This document shows positions 39,751-40,150 of a DNA stretch of 40,150 nucleotides, in pieces. Location: positions 1 through 40,150 of the forward strand of contig JAUPUE010000034.1 of the NCBI GenBank assembly GCA_030917725.1. The letters run 5' to 3'. The notes under the pieces were generated by a model. It saw nothing but the letters and a program-made list of their open reading frames with translations, made no database searches and was not told where the DNA came from. Made by a program: the position numbers and the translations under genes. The number at the start of each line of letters is the position of its first letter. The stretch's first letter is position 1. This stretch comes from Patescibacteria group bacterium. Its GTDB lineage: Bacteria > Patescibacteriota > Minisyncoccia > Phycocordibacterales > EsbW-18.

Positions 39751-39832
39751 GAGCGCGTGGCGGAACTGGTATACGCGTACGTCTCAGAAGCGTATGGAGC
39801 AATCCTTGGGAGTTCGAGTCTCCCCGCGCTCA
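39751..39832 (+). tRNA. tRNA-Leu with CAG anticodon
   Basis: Acceptor GAGCGCG/CGCGCTC, D arm with GGCGGAACTGG, anticodon stem TACGT/GCGTA with loop CTCAGAA (anticodon CAG), a long variable arm as in type II tRNAs, and T arm with TTCGAGT. The flanks CCGAGGCTAAGT and ACTTAGCCTCGG extend the acceptor stem by 12 perfect base pairs. CCA is not encoded. Confidence 0.92.
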
Positions 39833-39875
39833 CTTAGCCTCGGATGGCGTACGTCTCAGACCTGTTCGAGTCCAT

Positions 39876-39900
39876 GCCTTGCCGAAGCTTTAGCGAAGGC
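39876..39900. repeat. Palindromic repeat inside the outer tRNA remnant
   Basis: GCCTTGCCGAAGCTTTAGCG with its continuation AAGGC is a member of the dispersed palindrome family. It is inserted between the T-loop and the 3' T-stem strand of the outer tRNA-like sequence. Confidence 0.65.
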
Positions 39901-39932
39901 AGGTCCCCGTGCCCACAGCCCTTATCACCAGT

Positions 39933-40150
39933 ATGTCTTTCGAAAAATCCTCAGAAGAATCAAAAAATGAAACGGCAGGGGTGACCCGCCGAGACTTTTT
40001 GAAAGGGGCCGCTGCTCTTGTTGGATCGGCAATGCTTGGACCCGAGATTGTGAGTGCTGATTCTAATAAAGAAACTGAATCTCTTAACGAGGGCGAACCG
40101 GGACCTGAGTACATGCGCGGAATGCAAGAATTGCATGAAAAAGCAAAGAC
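39933..40150 (+). CDS. Tat-exported protein, N-terminus only (cut by window end)
   Basis: The first 72 residues are visible. After a polar N-region, TRRDFLKGAAALVGSAMLGP is a typical twin-arginine (Tat) signal: RRDFLK followed by a hydrophobic stretch and an SADS-like cleavage region. The protein would be exported folded, often with a cofactor. The mature part seen (acidic, ESLNEGEPGPEYMRGMQELH) does not identify the family. TTATCA lies five bases before ATG 39933, giving a leaderless start. It is transcribed just downstream of the tRNA-Leu region. Confidence 0.75.
   Translation, partial: MSFEKSSEESKNETAGVTRRDFLKGAAALVGSAMLGPEIVSADSNKETESLNEGEPGPEYMRGMQELHEKAK

Larger units (their letters stand above)
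39707..39915 (+). pseudogene. Remains of an outer tRNA-Leu interrupted by an inner tRNA-Leu
   Basis: GGGCACG (39707-39713), followed by TGGCGGAACTGG, is a tRNA-Leu 5' end. CGTGCCC plus A (39908-39915) is its exact acceptor partner. Between them lie the intact tRNA-Leu (39751-39832), a second GCGTACGTCTCAGA anticodon-arm copy, a TTCGAGT T-loop flanked by GACCTG/CAGGTC, and a palindromic repeat. TATACT at 39693-39698 would start transcription near the outer 5' end. The 3' anticodon stem and variable arm are missing, so it is unlikely to work as a tRNA. Confidence 0.6.

Overview
The window is a contig fragment from a Candidate Phyla Radiation (Patescibacteria) bacterium, most like Parcubacteria. 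The basis is a CPR-type 16S rRNA (35356-36918) with substitutions in universal primer sites, many hypothetical proteins without recognisable families, a VirD4-like DNA-transfer ATPase, and compact gene spacing. No species can be assigned.

Layout: 1-8128, a large envelope-type protein, a VirD4/TraD-like ATPase and a block of acidic coiled-coil hypothetical proteins ending in a J-domain-like protein. 8186-12010, NDP kinase, a possible structured RNA, a membrane protein coupled to a beta-CASP nuclease, and a LOG-family protein. 12060-13198, the infC-rpmI-rplT operon. 13433-14508, a Nudix plus HD cassette. 14512-17674, a minus-strand operon (SET-domain protein, membrane histidine kinase, Nudix hydrolase, P-loop kinase). 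17740-20439, a membrane protein, a fused SpeD-SpeE polyamine enzyme, a Cys-rich membrane protein and a secreted TonB-C-like protein. 20640-21974, three tandem response regulators. 22381-25299, ssrA, smpB and ftsH (trans-translation and proteolysis). 26213-32871, a toroid-fold secreted protein, cmk, tRNA-Ile(UAU), an ABC exporter, a HEPN-like protein and recG. 33081-34902, two outer-membrane-barrel-like proteins. 35055-38201, a lone 16S locus, a four-gene mini-operon and tRNA-Ile(GAU). 38222-40150, a membrane-anchored protein, a methyltransferase, a nested tRNA-Leu and a Tat-exported protein cut by the window end.

The most striking property is that two expression grammars are interleaved. Many ordinary genes appear leaderless: a -10 hexamer ends only 6-8 nt before the start codon. 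A second set (17740-18252, 20065-20439, 25808-26071, 33081-34902, 37198-38011, 38810-39577) has full TTGACA/TATAAT-type promoters, untranslated leaders, Shine-Dalgarno motifs and usually its own terminator. Yet the 16S 3' tail shows no CCUCC anti-Shine-Dalgarno. The second set encodes exported, membrane or unrecognised proteins, including beta-barrel-like proteins unexpected in CPR cells, and looks like acquired autonomous cassettes.

Other noteworthy items are a compensated U1406/U1495 change in the decoding site, an approximately 120-nt extension in 16S helix 39, a tRNA-Leu nested in the remains of another tRNA-Leu, an unusual 26-residue tmRNA tag, and several dispersed repeats, some inside protein-coding genes. 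No CRISPR array, transposase, integrase, 23S or 5S gene was seen.
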